From NCBI GenBank assembly GCA_027886175.1, contig JAJNNQ010000027.1, positions 9,252,001 through 9,316,000 of the forward strand: 64,000 bases of DNA, given 5' to 3'. Every line of letters starts with the position of its first letter. Position 1 is the stretch's first letter. The notes below the pieces were generated by a model that was not told where the DNA came from, made no database searches, and was given only the letters and a program-made list of their open reading frames with translations. Of the stretch, positions 63,043 through 64,000 are shown one piece after another. The DNA is from Phylloscopus collybita. Its lineage: Eukaryota > Chordata > Aves > Passeriformes > Phylloscopidae. The translations under genes and the position numbers were made by a program.

Positions 63043-63224
63043 TTTTCATTTTGAAGTAATTTTATTTTACATTTCTCCAGAGTTCCAAGCAGAGCGTCTG
63101 TATTACTGAAGGAAAACAATACAGATCAGAGAAGCTTATCAATCAGCAGTACGACGTCCCTTTCACACAGTGGGTGCACCTGTCCTCTGGATCTCCCCTA
63201 CAGTCCTGGCAGTCCATCTTTGCC
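63043..63224 (-). other. Candidate terminal exon (27 codons) with 3' UTR and poly(A) signal
   Basis: On the minus strand a pyrimidine-rich acceptor (TTTTCTCTGTCAG, AG at 63225-63226) is followed by an 82-base open stretch to TGA at 63143-63145. An 80-base UTR follows, then AATAAA at 63061-63066. The peptide tail (AKMDCQDCRGDPEDRCTHC, then VKGTSYC) has five cysteines spaced x2, x7, x2, x6, like a small zinc-binding or disulfide-rich C-terminus. I do not recognise the family. The signals in order make this the best host-gene candidate in the window, but upstream exons would lie beyond the right edge or in the CR1-containing stretch, and chance remains possible. Confidence 0.4.
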
Positions 63225-63500
63225 CTGACAGAGAAAACTGCATGGTTTAAAGGGTGCTGAGATAAAGAAGGATACATTAGGAGGGCCATGGATATAAAAT
63301 AAATGAAAAGCATCTGTAAGAGTTTCTTTCCGTATACAAAATAACTTTTCTTTTGGGGTTGATTTTCATTTTTTTAAATTGACAGTCTGTACACAGATAA
63401 ACCTTTCACCAGAAATCATTTAAAAATGCTGGTGTCACAAGGAAAAAGGAGCCACTAAACAACCCATCCTGCAAACTCATAAGCCTCTCCTCGGCTGCGG
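63225..63500. other. Unique sequence, nothing recognised
   Basis: Would be intron if the preceding exon is real. No repeat or gene seen. Confidence 0.5.
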
Positions 63501-63835
63501 GTGTCTATCTTTGGGACCAGCCCTGCCCCGGGAGTGACACTGCTGCTGATGAGTTCAGGGCCCCCAGAGCACGGAAGAACAGATCACCACTTTGCCAGCT
63601 AAACCAGTGCACCGAGCGCCCCATCCAGTCCTTTCCTGAACAGCTCCACTGAGGGTGACTCCACCACTTCCCTGGGCAGCCCTTACCACTGCCTGACCAT
63701 CCTTTCCATGAAAAAATTTTTCCTAATGTCCAGCCTGAACCTCCCCTGGTGCAGCTTGAGGCTATGACCTCTCGTCCTGTTGCTTGGTACCTGGGGAAGA
63801 GGCCACTCCACAATCTGGTTACAGTGTCCTTGCAG
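63501..63835 (-). mobile_element. CR1 LINE, 3' fragment
   Basis: The plus strand has GTGACTCCACCACTTCCCTGG, then TTTTTCCTAATGTCCAGCCTG and GAACCTCCCCTGG words, the hallmark of the avian CR1 3' region in reverse. The element therefore runs on the minus strand. It is 5'-truncated, as CR1 copies usually are, and about 15-20% off what I remember of the consensus. The terminal ATTCTATG octamer is not visible at the left edge, so the extreme 3' end is eroded. The minus-strand frame 63948-63505 is not a gene. Confidence 0.85.
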
Positions 63836-64000
63836 GGAGACAACCCGCAGATTATTTGCAAGTATGTTCTAGAACACGTGGAGAACAAGTCATTCGGGCA
63901 CTGCACTGAGCGTGATATTTTCATACCCCTGGCCGGCTGAGTTTCCATAGCACAAGTCAGTGATGCACTCAGTAGTCCTGTTTGCAGCTCTTCTGCCCAG
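63836..64000. other. Window edge, nothing recognised
   Basis: Mixed sequence with no repeat or coding signal; it may contain more of the old CR1 copy. Confidence 0.4.

Noticed and set aside
63505..63948. 147-codon minus-strand frame
   Set aside because: Overlaps the CR1 3' region, which is non-coding.

Overview
The window reads as vertebrate, most likely songbird, heterochromatin. The evidence is a CR1 LINE tail at the right edge, two endogenous retroviruses (ERVs) with avian-type layouts, a short alpharetrovirus-like solo LTR, and about 55 kb of nested tandem repeats with essentially no host genes. The main satellite has a period of 191 bp. That equals the length of the zebra finch candidate centromere satellite known as Tgut191A, but identity cannot be tested here, so species and chromosome are inference.

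Layout: (1) 1-15852, 191-bp satellite in forward orientation with recent higher-order duplications (574, 1528, 4023 bp and longer-range mosaics). (2) 15853-17757, G/T-rich degenerate minisatellite interrupted by a solo LTR at 17084-17397. (3) 17758-18425, a small island of non-repetitive sequence with exon-like coding potential. (4) 18426-20365, 40-bp minisatellite. (5) 20366-43608, the same 191-bp satellite in reverse orientation, more diverged, split by a minus-strand class II (ERVK-like) ERV at 32047-35785 with a 6-bp target duplication. (6) 43609-52459, 21-bp C-rich minisatellite with about three 2.65-2.7-kb higher-order copies. (7) 52460-52519 and 58176-58450, a 35-bp minisatellite split by a class I (gamma-like) ERV at 52520-58175, whose 715-bp LTRs differ at two visible positions and are flanked by CCATG. 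(8) 58451-64000, the flank: a 270-bp repeat carrying YY1-type motifs, a 91-bp duplication with CTCF-like sites, AT-rich tracts, a candidate terminal exon on the minus strand, and a CR1 3' fragment.

No complete host gene and no intact virus is present. Both ERVs lack most of gag-pro-RT and carry stops. The class I element combines very young LTRs with a badly eroded interior, so it probably moved as a non-autonomous element or was copied with its damage. Nearly all long reading frames in the window are artefacts of tandem repeats whose units are free of stops, or whose period (21 bp) is a multiple of three. The most unusual features are the opposed satellite arrays around a minisatellite core, the mosaic of recent higher-order duplications, and the non-autonomous young ERV.
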